Origin: Alteromonadaceae bacterium M269
GTDB taxonomy: Bacteria; Pseudomonadota; Gammaproteobacteria; Enterobacterales; Alteromonadaceae
NCBI GenBank assembly: GCA_004353515.1
Contig: SMNZ01000002.1
Coordinates: forward strand, 62,001 to 126,000
DNA: 64,000 nucleotides
Direction: 5' to 3'
Shown here piece after piece: positions 45,306 through 53,923 of the stretch; the stretch's first letter is position 1; every line of letters begins with the position of its first letter. Position numbers and translations under genes: made by a program. The notes beneath the pieces were generated by a model, which saw only the letters and a list, made by a program, of their open reading frames with translations, did not search any database and was not told the origin of the DNA.

Positions 45306-46271
45306 CTATACTAATGACGCTTTGCGTACCTCTCCGGGACTCTTTCCTATAATCTTTTTAAACGCTCTTGAGAATGCAGCCTCAGATTGATAACCAATAT
45401 CCAGGGCTATGGAAAGCAGTGTATCCTGGCTTGATTGAAGCTTAGAAAAAGCAAGTGACATTCGCCATTCCGTCAAATACTCGATAGGTGTATTTCCTAT
45501 TAACTGTTTGAATTGTTGAGCGAATCCAGTTCGGGACATGCCGACTTCAATCGCTAACTCTTCCAACGACCAATGCTTTTCTGGTTGATTGTGAATAAGC
45601 AGTAAGGCTTTGCTTATTTTGTCGTTGTGAAGTGCGTTGAGCCAGTTTGTTTGGTCGCCATTCAATTCTTTAAGATGCTGCCTTATCGCCGTGATAACCA
45701 ATATATCCGCTAGCCTGGATAGTAAAGCTTCGGCTCCCATCTCTAACTGTTGCGATTCTGATTTAATCAATGTGCTTATTGAATGAACAATAGTTGAGGT
45801 TTCTGGCTGGCTTTGTCTTATTACGATAAAAGAAGGCAGGACGCCGAGTAGTTTAAGAGCAATGGGGTGGTTAAAAATAAGAGCACCGCATATTAGTTTT
45901 GTTGGTATGCCTTGCCCTCCGAAAACGAGCGTTTCGTAACGTGCTGTCAGGGCCTTTATGGGGAGCTCTGACAGAGGTGTGACTGTCAGGCAGTTACCGT
46001 CACTCAACTGATGGCCTTCACCTTTAGGAAAGAGGATAAAGTCACCAGCGTTTAGAGTTAGTGTCGAGTTGTTGATTTCGAACTGACAACGGCCCTCTGT
46101 AATTAAATGGAACATCATACAGTTTGCCATAGGCGGCATACCCAAAGCCCATGGCTCAGCAAGTTGGGAGTGCGTATAGAAAACACTTTCCATATGCAAT
46201 TGGTTGAGCAATTTATCTATAGGATCGCTTTCTATCGGCGTTGCAGAGCGTTGTTGATGATCAAAGTTCAC
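45306..46271 (-). CDS. AraC-family regulator with cupin-type N-terminus
   Basis: A 321-residue regulator. The N-terminal cupin-like sensor (MPPMANCMMFHLITEGRCQF, LNAGDFILFPKGEGHQL) is of the kind often annotated cupin_6. The C-terminal AraC double helix-turn-helix reads LAIEVGMSRTGFAQQFKQLI and ALDIGYQSEAAFSRAFKKII. It lies 100 bp downstream of the DUF1772 gene on the same strand and probably controls the NmrA/DUF1772 pair. The ligand is unknown. Confidence 0.87.
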   Translation of the reverse strand: MNFDHQQRSATPIESDPIDKLLNQLHMESVFYTHSQLAEPWALGMPPMANCMMFHLITEGRCQFEINNSTLTLNAGDFILFPKGEGHQLSDGNCLTVTPLSELPIKALTARYETLVFGGQGIPTKLICGALIFNHPIALKLLGVLPSFIVIRQSQPETSTIVHSISTLIKSESQQLEMGAEALLSRLADILVITAIRQHLKELNGDQTNWLNALHNDKISKALLLIHNQPEKHWSLEELAIEVGMSRTGFAQQFKQLIGNTPIEYLTEWRMSLAFSKLQSSQDTLLSIALDIGYQSEAAFSRAFKKIIGKSPGEVRKASLV

Positions 46272-46371
46272 AGGCAGTTGTCGAACATACGAACGTTTAA
46301 ACGATTGGCTTAGTTTTAAGTTACTCGAATAGTGTCGTGGTGTCGACTTGCTGCCTAAAAATGTAGACGTA

Positions 46372-46782
46372 TTAAAGCAAGATAAGTATTCCGCTTAAAA
46401 AGGAAGACAGTGTTCTTACATGATTCCACTTCACCCAATGAGTCAGGTAGTGATCCCATATTTCTGCCTGGCCTTGGCTCTCCTTAAGTTGGTTGTTGAG
46501 AGGCACATTTCTTAAAAGGGTTACAGTAAAGGTACCTATCATAAATACGACAGCCCCTAAGCGTAAACAACCCTGTGTTGTTGCTATAAGGTAAAGCGAA
46601 GACAAAGCTGAGCCAAAAAACAATAGGTAGAATGCCGAGTTCAGAATGACGCTATTAATACTAATCATGACGTCTGCTCCATGTTGTTGGCGAATCAAAG
46701 ACGGCATAACCGTGTTAGAAAAAATAAAATAAATCCCTACCATACTGAGCATAGAGAGCTTCATTAAGGCTTCGATTATCAT
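46372..46782 (-). CDS. DUF1772 (anthrone-oxygenase-like) membrane protein
   Basis: A 136-residue protein with about four hydrophobic segments and the DUF1772 signature NVPLNNQLKE followed by WVKWNHVRTLSSFLSG. The family includes fungal anthrone oxygenases, but bacterial members are uncharacterised. Its start overlaps the upstream NmrA-like gene stop by one base (TAATG), so the two are coupled. Confidence 0.78.
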   Translation of the reverse strand: MIIEALMKLSMLSMVGIYFIFSNTVMPSLIRQQHGADVMISINSVILNSAFYLLFFGSALSSLYLIATTQGCLRLGAVVFMIGTFTVTLLRNVPLNNQLKESQGQAEIWDHYLTHWVKWNHVRTLSSFLSGILILL

Positions 46783-47624
46783 TAGCTTTCCCCTGACGGC
46801 GGAGACAATAAGCTTTCTTTATTGTTGATGATGAACTGATTGAAGTTCGAGGCTGGCCTTCCTAGTGCGCGTGATACTCCTTCGGTGACATACTCATTTC
46901 TACCATCAAGCACCTCGCCAAATAAATAAGTCAGCATTTGGATGGCACCGGATTCAACGCCAGCTACTTCGAGATTTGAACAAAACTCCTGCATGCTGAT
47001 TGACTCAAATTGAACATCGACATTCAACAACTGAGTGAAGCGCTGAGCAAGATCTTCAAAGGTTAGAAGTTCCGGGCCAGTTACCTCATAGAGCTTTTGC
47101 TTGTGTGAACCTTCGGTCAAAGAAGCAACAACGACTTGTGCAATGTCGTCGATATCAACAAAAGGTTCTCGTACCGTTGAAGTTGGAAGTGCGATTTTAC
47201 CGTTTAGAATAAAGTGTTTAAAAAGACCGTCGCTAAAGTTTTGATTGAACCAGGCTGCTCGGACAATGGTCCAGTCAATGCCGGACTGCTTCAAAATATT
47301 TTCGCAATGCGTGGCAGCTGCCTCACCTCGGCCTGAAAGCAAGGTGATATGTTTAACGCCGCGTTCCTTAGCTAATTTGCAGAAATAGGTGATGTCATCG
47401 GGGGCCTCTGGTACAGCGAGATCAGGATAGTAAGTTAGATAAATTGACTCCATGCCTGATAGAGCATGGGCCCAACTACTGCGAACATGCCAATCAAAAT
47501 AAATAGGGCCATGCCGTCCTGCTTCATAAGGGGAATATCCTAGTTGCTTGAGCTGCTTGGACACACGCGAACCTGTTTTGCCCTTGGCTCCAATAATTAA
47601 TATAGATGGATTCTGTGTTTTCAT
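46782..47624 (-). CDS. NmrA-like NAD(P)-binding protein
   Basis: A 280-residue atypical short-chain dehydrogenase of the NmrA/HSCARG type. The N-terminal Rossmann loop is IIGAKGKTGSRVSKQLKQLG, then HITLLSGRGEAA, WTIVRAAWFNQNFSDG and PFVDIDDIAQVVVASLTEGS follow. No catalytic YxxxK is evident, so a redox-sensing or reductase role is uncertain. It leads an operon with the DUF1772 gene. Confidence 0.82.
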   Translation of the reverse strand: MKTQNPSILIIGAKGKTGSRVSKQLKQLGYSPYEAGRHGPIYFDWHVRSSWAHALSGMESIYLTYYPDLAVPEAPDDITYFCKLAKERGVKHITLLSGRGEAAATHCENILKQSGIDWTIVRAAWFNQNFSDGLFKHFILNGKIALPTSTVREPFVDIDDIAQVVVASLTEGSHKQKLYEVTGPELLTFEDLAQRFTQLLNVDVQFESISMQEFCSNLEVAGVESGAIQMLTYLFGEVLDGRNEYVTEGVSRALGRPASNFNQFIINNKESLLSPPSGES

Positions 47625-47693
47625 ACTGACCTCAATGTTCGTTGATACTGAGAGTCAGCTTAGCGGCGACGATAATAGTTGTTATTGCAGTGA

Positions 47694-47927
47694 GTTCTTG
47701 TTTGCTTGCAGATAGTACAATTTTCGTTTGATGTGAACTTTCAATCATTACTTCCCGATACAAGGTACAAGTTAGCGTTGGATTACTTGTTAGATGAAAG
47801 CTTAGATATTTCAGAAATAGACTATATGTTGGGATACGAAGATCAAACGTCATTCGTCAAGGCGTTTCAAATGTGGGAGCAGGTGTCACCCTCGAAGTGG
47901 CGTGCTCAAAGTTTAAGTCGATATTAG
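47694..47927 (+). pseudogene. Remnant of an AraC-family regulator (C-terminal helix-turn-helix)
   Basis: The translation from about 47694 contains VNFQSLLPDTRYKLALDYLL and then SEIDYMLGYEDQTSFVKAF, which is the second helix-turn-helix of OruR-type AraC proteins, ending SPSKWRAQSLSRY. Stops break the same frame immediately upstream and no sensor domain precedes it. At most 78 codons are left of an expected 330 or so. A little degenerate similarity to the first helix-turn-helix may continue in another frame upstream. It borders a long T-rich gap, so a deletion or decay event is likely. Confidence 0.7.
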
Positions 47928-47934
47928 GTTCTGA

Positions 47935-48532
47935 TGTATTCTCTAATGTTGATAACTGTATTGACTGAGCAATAAGGTTTATTAATCACTTTCAATTATG
48001 CTGCACTCAATCCTGGTAACTGGGATGGGCTGCATAATATCTTTCCTTTATTACGTTTCGTTATTTTGCTTTTTCATTATTTATAAATACTTTTTAGTTT
48101 TATTTTGTGTAATTAAATATATTTTTTGTTTTCAACTGGTTGTTTTTTGATCTCTTGTTTATTGTTTAGCCTTATTTTTGTTTTCTACTTTGTGTTGAGT
48201 TTTGGGTGTGTTTTCACTTAAATTATTGTATTTTATGCTTTTATTTGTATTTTTGGTATGTTTTTAGGTGGATTTTTATCGTTATGAAAATGTTATATTT
48301 AAATAAAGGTAAAAATATTTCTATTTTTTGTTTTGTGGTTTAGGATCGATTTTGAATTGTTGTTAAGGATGTGTTTGTTTTGGATTTGATGTCGGTTTAA
48401 AGCGACACTGGAATAAAAGATTCGTTGAGTTTGCAGTTTAATATTATTGATTAACAAGCATTTTCAAAAAGGTATGGAGCAACGAGATTGAAACATTAAC
48501 AAGATAAAGACCTATATAAACAGAGGTGCGGT
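47935..48532. other. T-rich, gene-free region upstream of the di-heme oxidoreductase gene
   Basis: About 600 bases without a plausible gene. From 48050 to about 48400 the plus strand is extremely T-rich (runs of TTTT and TTTTG) with few C, so the strand skew is strong as well as the AT content. It includes the leader of the gene at 48533. No inverted repeat or known riboswitch was recognised. Confidence 0.6.
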
Positions 48533-50053
48533 ATGAAAACGTCAAGGTTTAAGTATTCTTTACTACTACTATTATTTTCCCCCTTTATTGCCTCAGCAAC
48601 TGGCCCATCCATTAGTGGCGTCGAAGAACCTGTAGCTGAACACTGTGAACAGTCAGAAATTAACGCGATTACAGATCCGAAAGAGCGATTCATTTTTGCC
48701 TTTAAATGTGGGCAAGGGCTCTTCTCGGCGCGTTTTAATGCCTTAGATGGTGGTGGTGCAAATGTTGGTGATGGCAACATGTTTACGGGTGTGCCACGAG
48801 CAGACCTCAATGGACCCGGTGAATGGGCTAACCATATACCCACTCGTCGTAATGGTCCAGACGGGGAAGCGTGTGTATTGTGCCATGCAGAACCAACAAC
48901 AGGATCTGGTGCTAATGCGTTAAATATTGTTTTAGACGTAACCAATAGTGCTGACCTCAGCTTATTCTTTACGCGTAATACAACCAGCTTACTGGGTGGC
49001 GGTGCTATACAGTTATTGGCAGAAGAAATGACGCAGGACTTACTAAAGATTCGCGATGCTGCTAGATCTAAGGCGTGCGCTATACGCAGTCGAGTAAGAG
49101 CAAACTTGGTAACCAAAGGCGTTTCATTCGGTTCAATTGATGTTGCGTGTAACCCAAGCCAAGACATCAGTCGAATAGAAGGTGTTGATGACGATTTGAT
49201 TATCCGCCCGTTTGGTTGGAAAGGGATTCAAGCGTCAATGCGTGATTTTAACCAAGGTGCCACGCATAATGATATCGGTATGCAGCCTGAAGAAACTATC
49301 GGCGCTAACGTCGATGGTGACTTCGATGGAGTTGTTCGTGAGCTATTCGTAGGTGACATGACCGGGTTAGCCGTATATCAAACTGCGCAAGCAAGACCTG
49401 TGACTCGTCTTGAGCTGGCTGACTTGGGCTTATTGGAAGAATTAGGTTTTGATCCTCTAGTACCCGGACAACGAGAATCTATTGAAAGAGGGGAGCATGC
49501 GTTCAATGTGATCGGTTGTAATTCATGTCATACGCCGAAGATGATTTTGGAAAATACTGTATTCACTGAGCCAAGTCAGTTTGAGACCCATCGCGATGAC
49601 ATTTTCCCGTCAGGTGAGACAGCTCTTTCACTAGGTGTTGATCCAAATAACCCTGTCACGTTCGACTTAGCGAATGACATCATCGATAACCGTTTTATTG
49701 TTAATGGACAAGAAGTGGCTTTAGGTAATCTTGAAGTTGATAGCCATAACCGAGGTATAGTTAGGTTATTTAGTGACTTAAAACGTCATGATATGGGACC
49801 TGGTTTAGCGGAATCTGTTGATGATGAAGGTATCCCTGCATCGGTCTTTTTAACGAAAGAGCTATGGGGCGTATCTAGTACTGGGCCATATTTAAGTAAT
49901 GGTGCTGCGGGCACGCTGTCTGAGGCTATTATTGCTCATGGTGGTGAAGCGACTATTCCGCGCAATAAATTCCTTTTACTCTCGTCTTCATTACAGGCAG
50001 ACATTGTTGAGTTCTTGGATAACCTCTTGCTTGTGCAAGTCACACCAGAATAA
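48533..50053 (+). CDS. Exported di-heme oxidoreductase (DHOR / DUF1111 type)
   Basis: A 506-residue exported protein: signal peptide (about 1-23, ending ASA) and two c-type heme motifs, CVLCH at residues 114-118 and CNSCH at 329-333. The arrangement resembles the DHOR family, relatives of bacterial di-heme cytochrome c peroxidases. Supporting segments are RNGPDGEACVLCHAE, RPFGWKGIQASMRDF and LKRHDMGPGLAES. The electron donor and substrate are unknown. A good ribosome-binding site (AGAGGTG) precedes the ATG. It stands alone, downstream of a T-rich tract. Confidence 0.83.
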   Translation: MKTSRFKYSLLLLLFSPFIASATGPSISGVEEPVAEHCEQSEINAITDPKERFIFAFKCGQGLFSARFNALDGGGANVGDGNMFTGVPRADLNGPGEWANHIPTRRNGPDGEACVLCHAEPTTGSGANALNIVLDVTNSADLSLFFTRNTTSLLGGGAIQLLAEEMTQDLLKIRDAARSKACAIRSRVRANLVTKGVSFGSIDVACNPSQDISRIEGVDDDLIIRPFGWKGIQASMRDFNQGATHNDIGMQPEETIGANVDGDFDGVVRELFVGDMTGLAVYQTAQARPVTRLELADLGLLEELGFDPLVPGQRESIERGEHAFNVIGCNSCHTPKMILENTVFTEPSQFETHRDDIFPSGETALSLGVDPNNPVTFDLANDIIDNRFIVNGQEVALGNLEVDSHNRGIVRLFSDLKRHDMGPGLAESVDDEGIPASVFLTKELWGVSSTGPYLSNGAAGTLSEAIIAHGGEATIPRNKFLLLSSSLQADIVEFLDNLLLVQVTPE

Positions 50054-50069
50054 TCAATTTTGAGGTAGC

Positions 50070-50104
50070 GCCGGTAAATGAGTATGTTTACCGGCTGCTT
50101 TTAT
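50070..50104 (+). terminator. Terminator after the di-heme oxidoreductase gene
   Basis: A perfect 9-bp stem GCCGGTAAA/TTTACCGGC with an 8-base loop, followed by TGCTTTTAT. It separates two convergent genes. Confidence 0.75.
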
Positions 50105-50120
50105 CGAATGAAAGGTGCTG

Positions 50121-50564
50121 TTATATCTTTTCGACGTACTCAGTATTCGACGTTGTAAAAGGTTGTTGATTGAGATGCTTGAGCAGATACAAGCCAACAA
50201 CTATGTCGACAAAAGCACAGAAAGCGGGGTACCAGCTAAATACGCCGGGGTTAATGAATAAAACATCGTGATAGTAATCATAAAATCCATGTGCGAGCCA
50301 TCCGATAGCGATGATCATTAATGTTGTTCGATTCTTAATTTTCCAGACAAGTAAACCCGAAGCAATAAAAGGCAGGCCGTATAGAAGCTCCTTCGTTATT
50401 GCAGAAAGGTCAAAAGCCAGTAAGCCAAATAGCATGTAATAAATAGGTAAGGTCACTAGAAAGGCTGGCCATGCATGTGCTTCTAGTTTCGTTTTTCTCA
50501 AGATATAAATTGTGGGAAAAATGAAGGCGATACCAATACAAACTCCAATGATTTCAGGTGACAT
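50121..50564 (-). CDS. DUF6010-like membrane protein
   Basis: A 147-residue protein with about five hydrophobic segments. WLAHGFYDYYHDVLFINPGV and WYPAFCAFVDIVVGLYLL resemble DUF6010 proteins of unknown function. It is divergent from a TetR gene behind a long palindrome, so it is probably TetR-controlled. Confidence 0.7.
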   Translation of the reverse strand: MSPEIIGVCIGIAFIFPTIYILRKTKLEAHAWPAFLVTLPIYYMLFGLLAFDLSAITKELLYGLPFIASGLLVWKIKNRTTLMIIAIGWLAHGFYDYYHDVLFINPGVFSWYPAFCAFVDIVVGLYLLKHLNQQPFTTSNTEYVEKI

Positions 50565-50602
50565 AAGCTAAGTCTCTTTAGTTGACTATTTTTGTACTAT
50601 TG

Positions 50603-50637
50603 CGCACAATAAATTATGTGTCAATAAATATTGTGCG
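50603..50637. promoter_or_regulatory. TetR-type operator
   Basis: CGCACAATA (50603-50611) and TATTGTGCG (50629-50637) are perfect 9-bp inverted arms around 17 bases, located between the divergent DUF6010 and TetR genes and ending 12 bp before the TetR start. Size and position fit a TetR-family operator. Confidence 0.65.
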
Positions 50638-50649
50638 AAATGGTATAAA

Positions 50650-51237
50650 ATGCGTGGTAGACCTAGAAAGTTTAATGAACAAGAAGCATTGAATGGAGCA
50701 ATGTCGGTTTTTTGGGAGAAGGGACTTTCGGCTACATCCCTCGATGATCTCGCGGAAAGCATGAAAATGAATAGGCCGAGCATCTACAATGCTTTTGGCA
50801 ACAAAGAAGACATTTATCGAAAAGCACTGGCTTACTTTTGCCAGCATCTAGGCCAAGCCTTGGAAACGACACTCATTGCTAGCAAGAGTGTGCACGATGA
50901 CTTTAACGCCTTCTTTAAACAAGCTATTGGTGTTTATTGCGGTACCGAGCCCTCTATGGGTTGTATGGCAATGTGCACTGCGCCAAGTGAAGTGTTGTCT
51001 TACCCAGAAATAAAAGCAGATCTCGAACAACTGATTGTACGAATTGATGCAGGCTTTAAGAAGCGCCTAGTCCAAGCGAAAACCGAAGAGAAAACGCTAG
51101 ATAATTTACAGCCTGAATTAGCTGCGAAGCTTTTACAAGCAACGCTGCAAACGTTAGGTTTACGTGCTCGAGCAGGAGCTTTGGTGCAAGAATTGAAAGT
51201 TTTAGCAGACTATGCGGTAAAGACCATTATCGTCTAA
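50650..51237 (+). CDS. TetR-family regulator
   Basis: A 195-residue TetR/AcrR protein: RGRPRKFNEQEALNGAMSVF, then GLSATSLDDLAESMKMNRPS and IYNAFGNKEDIYRKALAYFC form the DNA-binding domain. The C-terminal domain contains GCMAMCTAPSEVLSYPEIKA. It is divergent from the DUF6010 gene with a palindrome between, and 260 bp upstream of a glutathione transferase gene that may also be a target. The ligand is unknown. Confidence 0.88.
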   Translation: MRGRPRKFNEQEALNGAMSVFWEKGLSATSLDDLAESMKMNRPSIYNAFGNKEDIYRKALAYFCQHLGQALETTLIASKSVHDDFNAFFKQAIGVYCGTEPSMGCMAMCTAPSEVLSYPEIKADLEQLIVRIDAGFKKRLVQAKTEEKTLDNLQPELAAKLLQATLQTLGLRARAGALVQELKVLADYAVKTIIV

Positions 51238-51497
51238 CGATCAAAATAGAGATCTAACATAAACTTGAGCTAACACTATGCTCATTCAAGGCTTTGACAC
51301 TCTAAGTTCAAAGCCTTTCCTCCAACTGACCACCACTTCATCAAGATATTCCAACGTTAAAACACTGCAATTCCTTATAGGTTTCTTAACTTTATTTTGT
51401 ACTGTTTCGAAAATAATTATTGACGCGTTTTTTATTTTATGCGAAAAAGTACAAAAATAAGAAGTAATGACTTAAACCCTTAACCTAGGAATTAGAT

Positions 51498-52118
51498 ATG
51501 AAACTTTATTTTGCACCTTTTGCTTGTTCTCTTGCGGCGCGAATCGCTCTTTACGAAGCTAACCTTGATAGCGAGTTCGAGCGCGTTGATTTACGCAATA
51601 AAGTCACAGATTCGGGGATGGACTTTTGGTCGGTCACCGCCAAAGGCAAAGTGTCAGCTCTCAGGCTAGATAACGATGAAGTCATCACTGAAAACCCGGT
51701 TGTACTGCAATACATTGCTGACCAAGATGAGTCTGGTGCTTTAATGCCTGCTTTCGGAAGTGTTGAGCGATATGAAGTCGTTTCTTGGCTAAGTTTCATT
51801 AGCTCGGAAATACATAAGATGGGTGTATACCCAATGGCTGCGCCACATGTACCGGCAGAAATGAAAGCAGTGACTAGTGAATTACTGATGACTCAACTAA
51901 AGCTAGTCAATGATAGGCTAAGTGAAAACGACTATATTGCTGGACAGTTTAGCGTGGCCGATACCTACTTGTTTTGGGCGCTAACGTTGTTGCCGAAACT
52001 AGGTTTCGAAATGCCGGAAGAGCTGACTGCTTTAAACGCCTATCATGGCAGGCTAATGCAGCGTCCTGCTTTCCAGAAAGCACTTCAAGAAGAAGCTGTA
52101 TTAGTGTCTTCAAACTAA
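51498..52118 (+). CDS. Glutathione S-transferase, beta-like
   Basis: A 206-residue GST with an N-terminal thioredoxin-fold domain (MKLYFAPFACSLAARIALYE; the Cys and Ser in this loop are at the catalytic position of beta-class enzymes) and TENPVVLQYIAD for glutathione binding. A helical C-terminal domain has the N-capping box YIAGQFSVADTYLFWALTLL. It probably conjugates or reduces electrophiles with glutathione. It is followed by small unknown genes and preceded by TetR. Confidence 0.87.
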   Translation: MKLYFAPFACSLAARIALYEANLDSEFERVDLRNKVTDSGMDFWSVTAKGKVSALRLDNDEVITENPVVLQYIADQDESGALMPAFGSVERYEVVSWLSFISSEIHKMGVYPMAAPHVPAEMKAVTSELLMTQLKLVNDRLSENDYIAGQFSVADTYLFWALTLLPKLGFEMPEELTALNAYHGRLMQRPAFQKALQEEAVLVSSN

Positions 52119-52197
52119 AAACAGTGAAATTGGAATAAGCTGAATATTGATGTTTAGCTTATTCTCTCATCAACATTGGCTTATGGAGGAAATTCTT

Positions 52198-52554
52198 ATG
52201 AGCATAGAAAATACGCAAATATACATTGAGCTGTATAGTTATAAACAAGCTTGGGTCGACTTACCCAGTGAAGATCGTCAGAGATTTGTTAGTGTCGTGG
52301 AGAATGCCATAGCTGAGATTGAAAAGGCAGGCGTTAAAGTGATTGGTTTTGGGCTCAACGATACTAATACGGACAGAAGAGCAGCTTATGATTTCTTTTG
52401 TGTTTATGAAATGCCCAGTGCTGAGTTTGCAAGACTATTTGAGCAGCAAGTCGAAGCTTCGGGGTGGTATAACTACTTTGAACAAATCAATGTATCGGGG
52501 ACAGTTAAATCTCCGTCAGAGATACTTGCGGAAAACAGCCATTTAAGCCAATAA
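52198..52554 (+). CDS. Conserved hypothetical protein (DUF6616-like)
   Basis: The start at 52198 follows a strong GGAGGAAA ribosome-binding site; the frame is open 17 codons further up without signals. The 118-residue product has no signal peptide. It resembles small proteins with an alpha-beta-barrel-like pattern (IYIELYSYKQAWVDLPSEDR, AAYDFFCVYEMPSAEFARLF, ASGWYNYFEQINVSG). I believe this matches DUF6616, but I am not certain. It follows the GST gene by 79 bp. Confidence 0.65.
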   Translation: MSIENTQIYIELYSYKQAWVDLPSEDRQRFVSVVENAIAEIEKAGVKVIGFGLNDTNTDRRAAYDFFCVYEMPSAEFARLFEQQVEASGWYNYFEQINVSGTVKSPSEILAENSHLSQ

Positions 52555-52610
52555 CTTGCTCTTATTCGTTAAGGTTATTGTCGCATTGAATATTGATCGA
52601 GGTTAAAACG

Positions 52611-52847
52611 GTGGGATTTAATCAGGTGGAAAAAGAGGCCTTATTGTCAGTCAAAGGGGTAGGGTCGACAGTGATTAAGCGATTTGAAGAGATTGGTATA
52701 TCGTCTTTGAGTGATCTCAGTCAACAAAATGCTGAGCATATCGCAGAGCTTGTTGCCAGCATGCTAGGAACGACCTGCTGGAAGAATAGCCCTCAATCCA
52801 AAAAGGCGATTAATGCGGCAATCGATCGAGCAAAAGCAGGATTGTAA
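52611..52847 (+). CDS. Small helix-hairpin-helix protein
   Basis: A GTG start at 52611 preceded by CGAGG is favoured over a TTG six codons upstream. The 78-residue protein has a helix-hairpin-helix motif (LLSVKGVGSTVIKRFEEIG) followed by ISSLSDLSQQNAEHIAELVA, as in small Cdd1-like proteins, and ends in a basic helix. DNA binding is possible; the role is unknown. It is convergent with the EAL-like gene, 13 bp away. Confidence 0.65.
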   Translation: MGFNQVEKEALLSVKGVGSTVIKRFEEIGISSLSDLSQQNAEHIAELVASMLGTTCWKNSPQSKKAINAAIDRAKAGL

Positions 52848-52860
52848 TAGAGGTCGTTCT

Positions 52861-53613
52861 CTACTGAGAAAAGACGCTTCCTAACGTATTCGTTTGGCTT
52901 AGTAGTTGCCCTTGCCCTAAATGGATACCCAAGTCTTCAAGCATAAGCAGCTGAGCTGAGTTCTCAATACAGTCTACTTGCAATTCGGTTTGGCCTCCGA
53001 GCTCTCGAATCATATTATTGAAAATTTCGCGTTCATTGGGATCTGTCGAAATAAGCGTTGCAGATTCTAGGCATAGTTTGATGACAGATGGTTTAAGCTT
53101 TTGAGCTCTTTCCATGTTTGAAGCGCCATGACGGGTGACATCTAAAATCACACGATATCCCATCTCTTGAACCGTCTTGATTTGCTTTTCTAAGAAAGCG
53201 AGTTCAATTAAGGGAACCTGTTCATTAAGTTCAAAGGCAATATCGTCAGCAATGTGCTGGCATAGGTTGGCAATTTCTCTAAAAAGCTTTGATAAAAATA
53301 AGCCAGAGCCAACCTGTATAGAAAGAAACTTTCCTTCCGGGAGTGTATGCTGAATATCTAACGCCGTTACCAAAGCTGCGTATTCTAATTCATCGTTGAG
53401 TTCATGCTCTGTAGCAGCAGAAAACAAATCTTCTGAACGCTCTAGCTCAGACCCTTCAGGGCCGTTAGCCTGCGCTTTGTAACCGACAATTTCATGACTC
53501 TTCAAGCAGACAATAGGTTGAAGCTGAATACGAATATCAGTATCCAAAATAATGCGTTCCAACTCCTGAAAGGTGTTTGAGGCAATAACATTGGCTTTTT
53601 GGGCATTCTGCAT
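52861..53613 (-). CDS. Stand-alone EAL-like domain, predicted non-catalytic
   Basis: A 250-residue protein aligning with EAL c-di-GMP phosphodiesterases over almost its whole length, but with the active site lost. EAL is replaced in VGYKAQANGP, DDFGTG is replaced by DVTRHG, and the Asn of the NxS motif is gone (LSIQVGSG). ELNE and the lysine in SVIKL remain. It cannot be expected to hydrolyse c-di-GMP and may be a ligand-binding or protein-interaction domain, like YdiV. No other domain or membrane segment is present. Confidence 0.8.
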   Translation of the reverse strand: MQNAQKANVIASNTFQELERIILDTDIRIQLQPIVCLKSHEIVGYKAQANGPEGSELERSEDLFSAATEHELNDELEYAALVTALDIQHTLPEGKFLSIQVGSGLFLSKLFREIANLCQHIADDIAFELNEQVPLIELAFLEKQIKTVQEMGYRVILDVTRHGASNMERAQKLKPSVIKLCLESATLISTDPNEREIFNNMIRELGGQTELQVDCIENSAQLLMLEDLGIHLGQGQLLSQTNTLGSVFSQ

Positions 53614-53923
53614 AGTTGTCTACTCCAAAGTCATGAAGAGTACGCTTTAGTCATACTCGCTTAAGTTAGAGATTAGGTTATCGATTGAGTAGATGAAAAT
53701 TGATTTTAGCTATGCGCTTAATCGAATTGTACGATGATGCAAGCTACTGAATATCAATAACAAAGCTTTCACCGCGGATAAGGTGTTTACAACGAGTCGC
53801 TATTATTTGCAAAACGGGCCTAGCCATTTTGAGTCAAAGTGTTATGTTATAACGTATTGTTTGTGTGTGATTGTGGTGTGTCTTTAACACGGGCCATGGT
53901 AACCGCTAATATTTGGATGCTAA
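53614..53923. other. Divergent promoter region between the EAL-like gene and zigA
   Basis: No gene is visible in these 310 bases. The Zur box at 53840-53854 is the only clear element. Confidence 0.5.
53840..53854. promoter_or_regulatory. Zur box upstream of zigA
   Basis: TGTTATGTTATAACG matches 12 of 14 defined positions of the gammaproteobacterial Zur pattern TGTTATA-n-TATAACA. It lies 69 bp upstream of the COG0523 gene start. Confidence 0.75.

Noticed and set aside
48496-49167. A 223-codon minus-strand frame over the di-heme oxidoreductase gene
   Set aside because: Antisense to a gene with signal peptide and heme motifs; low-complexity Pro/Ser/Arg content typical of a shadow frame.
51278-51460. 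A 60-codon plus-strand frame between TetR and GST
   Set aside because: No start signals; the composition resembles AT-rich intergenic DNA.
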